This document shows, one piece after another, positions 62,625 through 64,000 of a DNA stretch of 64,000 nt. The first letter of the stretch is position 1. Every line of letters starts with the position of its first letter. The notes below the pieces were generated by a model, which was given only the letters and a program-made list of their open reading frames with translations, did no database searches and was not told where the DNA came from. This DNA is from Saccharothrix luteola (lineage in GTDB: Bacteria > Actinomycetota > Actinomycetes > Mycobacteriales > Pseudonocardiaceae): contig NZ_JAJHUO010000010.1 of assembly GCF_020859565.1 (NCBI RefSeq), forward strand, positions 1 through 64,000. The letters run 5' to 3'. A program made the translations under genes and the position numbers.

Positions 62625-64000
62625 CTACTCCAGCCAGCCCGGGATGGCCGTGGTCGGGCCCGCCGGGACGGGCTTCGCGTCCAGGGACGCGATCGACTGC
62701 GGCGCGGGCTCGACGGCCGCGCACCGCGCACCCGGCCGAGGCGTCTTCAAGTCGACCAGGTAGTCGTCCGTCGCGCGGCGGGTGCACTCGCTGCGGTCGT
62801 AGACGCCGTGGCCCCAGCCCTCGTAGGTCAGCAGGACCGTGGTGTCGCGGCTCTGCCGGTGCGCGTTGACGGCCCACTCGTAGCCGGTGGCGGGGTCGTG
62901 CAGCGCGTTGAGCATCAGGATCTTCGGCGCGTCCTCGATCTCGAGCCGGTGCTGCGGGTTGTTGACCCGCTCCGGCAGGCCGACGCAGCCCGCCATGGCG
63001 GTGTGCCCGAGCGACGAGCCGCGCATGTGCGGCGCGAGCTGACGGGCGCGGTCGACCAGGGCGGAGAACTGGCGGTGGTCCTTGACCCGGATCGCCCAGT
63101 CCTGGCAGAACACGGCCGGGAACGGGTTGCGCGCGGTCTCCTCCACTGCGAAGGACGTCGCGTGCGTGCCCGCGCCGAGCTCGACCAGGAACTCCGACAG
63201 CCGCTGCCAGTGCGGGCCGTAGAACGCGCCGAACGCGACGCCGATGACGTCGTCGGCGGTCACCTCGCGGTCCGGCTCCAGCGGGTCGGTGATCTCACCC
63301 CGGTCGGCGCGGGCCAGCAGCTCGTCCCACACCTTCGCCACGTCCTGGCCGTGCAGGGCGCACGACTCGGTGCGGTCGCACCACGCCACGAACTCGCGGA
63401 ACGAGTCCTCGGCCGTCGCGGCCTCGGTCTCGTTGAACCGCCAGGTGCCGAGGCTGTGGTCCATGTTGGAGTCGATCACCATGGCGCGGATGTTCCGCCC
63501 GAACTCCTCGGCGTACTGCTGGCCGATGAGGGTGCCGTAGGACAGGCCGTAGTAGTTGATCTTGCGCTCGCCGAGGGCCTTGCGCAGCGCGTCGATGTCC
63601 TTGACGACCGCACCGGTGTCGGCGTGGTCGTAGATCGGGCCGCTGTGCTCGCGGCAGTCGGCGGCCAGCTCGCGGTTGTACGCGGCGAGCCGGTCGAACT
63701 CCCGCTGGTCGGCCGGGTGGATCGACGGCTGGGCGCGCAGCACCTCGACCGAGCACTGCACCGGCTGGCTGCGGGCGACGCCGCGCGGGTCGAACCCGAT
63801 GATGTCGAAGCGCTGCTGCACCTCCGGGCTGAAGTAGCCGTCCGCCCCCAGGGCGAAGTTCACGCCCGAGCCGCCCGGCCCGCCCGGGTTGACGACCATG
63901 ACCCCGATGCGCTTGGCGGGGTCGGTGGCCTTGCGGCGGGCCACGGCGAGGTCGAACTTCTCGCCGCGCGGGTTCGCCCAGTCGATCGGCAGGCTCAGCG
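62625..64000 (-). CDS. TAP-like alpha/beta hydrolase, 5' end outside the window
   Basis: The last 458 or so residues of a secreted-type tripeptidyl aminopeptidase relative (TAP/SlpD group). The frame is open to the window edge, reading LPIDWANPRGEKFDLAV, so the start and any signal peptide are missing. The catalytic motif GLSYGT carries the nucleophile, VVNPGGPGGSG the oxyanion loop, the LHDPATGYEWA region the aspartate, and GWGHGVY the histidine. Cys residues suggest disulfides outside the cell. It probably trims tripeptides from protein ends. Not part of the nitrogen operon. Confidence 0.87.
   Translation of the reverse strand, partial: LSLPIDWANPRGEKFDLAVARRKATDPAKRIGVMVVNPGGPGGSGVNFALGADGYFSPEVQQRFDIIGFDPRGVARSQPVQCSVEVLRAQPSIHPADQREFDRLAAYNRELAADCREHSGPIYDHADTGAVVKDIDALRKALGERKINYYGLSYGTLIGQQYAEEFGRNIRAMVIDSNMDHSLGTWRFNETEAATAEDSFREFVAWCDRTESCALHGQDVAKVWDELLARADRGEITDPLEPDREVTADDVIGVAFGAFYGPHWQRLSEFLVELGAGTHATSFAVEETARNPFPAVFCQDWAIRVKDHRQFSALVDRARQLAPHMRGSSLGHTAMAGCVGLPERVNNPQHRLEIEDAPKILMLNALHDPATGYEWAVNAHRQSRDTTVLLTYEGWGHGVYDRSECTRRATDDYLVDLKTPRPGARCAAVEPAPQSIASLDAKPVPAGPTTAIPGWLE

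Overview
The window is high-GC DNA from a mycothiol-producing actinomycete, most likely a member of the Pseudonocardiales (a Saccharothrix, Actinosynnema or Lentzea type). The pointers are a mycothione reductase gene, many GTG starts, NB-ARC/TPR and pentapeptide-repeat proteins typical of actinomycetes, and a WhiG-type sigma factor. From about 15 kb to the right edge the gene order follows, from memory, the Mycobacterium tuberculosis block mapB - penicillin-binding lipoprotein - GNAT - gcpE - rip1 - dxr ... rlmN - cdsA - frr - pyrH - tsf - rpsB ... xerC - dprA - yifB - yraN - DUF2469 - rnhB - lepB - rplS - trmD - rimM - KH - rpsP ... amidohydrolase - ffh ... glnD - glnB - amt. It is therefore chromosomal core DNA, nearly all read from the minus strand, with lineage-specific insertions.

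Left part, 1-15.4 kb, is accessory. Repeats at 79-148 look like the end of an insertion sequence. They are followed by an orphan membrane-anchored PstS-like protein, an AMIN-like secreted protein, a polysaccharide deacetylase lipoprotein, a YbhB/YbcL protein and mycothione reductase. Next come three divergent regulator/partner pairs: FadR-type regulator with CynX-type MFS transporter, LysR with EamA transporter, and an NB-ARC/TPR protein with a pentapeptide-repeat membrane protein. Cobyric acid synthase and an alpha/beta hydrolase close this part.

The 15.4-39.4 kb core holds map, a class B penicillin-binding lipoprotein, GNAT, ispG-rip1-dxr (the MEP isoprenoid pathway with a site-2 protease embedded), rlmN, cdsA-frr-pyrH and tsf-rpsB. 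It is interrupted by a LuxR-type two-component system whose kinase has an unusual C-terminal outside domain, a potABCD-like polyamine ABC transporter, a RelE/Phd toxin-antitoxin pair with a palindrome at its start, a PadR regulator, an aldo/keto reductase, a methyltransferase and a VOC protein. The 39.4-46.6 kb part carries an M23 peptidase-like gene, about 650 bp of repeat-rich non-coding DNA, and a tightly overlapping series yraN-yifB-(proline-rich ORF)-dprA, then a tyrosine recombinase and whiG.

The 46.7-64.0 kb part holds translation and secretion genes (rnhB, two lepB copies, rplS, trmD, rimM, khpA, rpsP, ffh), a pxpA/double CPBP-protease operon, an amidohydrolase coupled to ffh, and the nitrogen-control operon amt-glnB-glnD. 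GlnR-like half-sites lie upstream of amt. A truncated TAP-like hydrolase runs off the right edge. I see no rRNA, tRNA, CRISPR array or prophage. Start codons were chosen from ribosome-binding sites, start/stop overlaps and family length, so several differ from the longest open frame.
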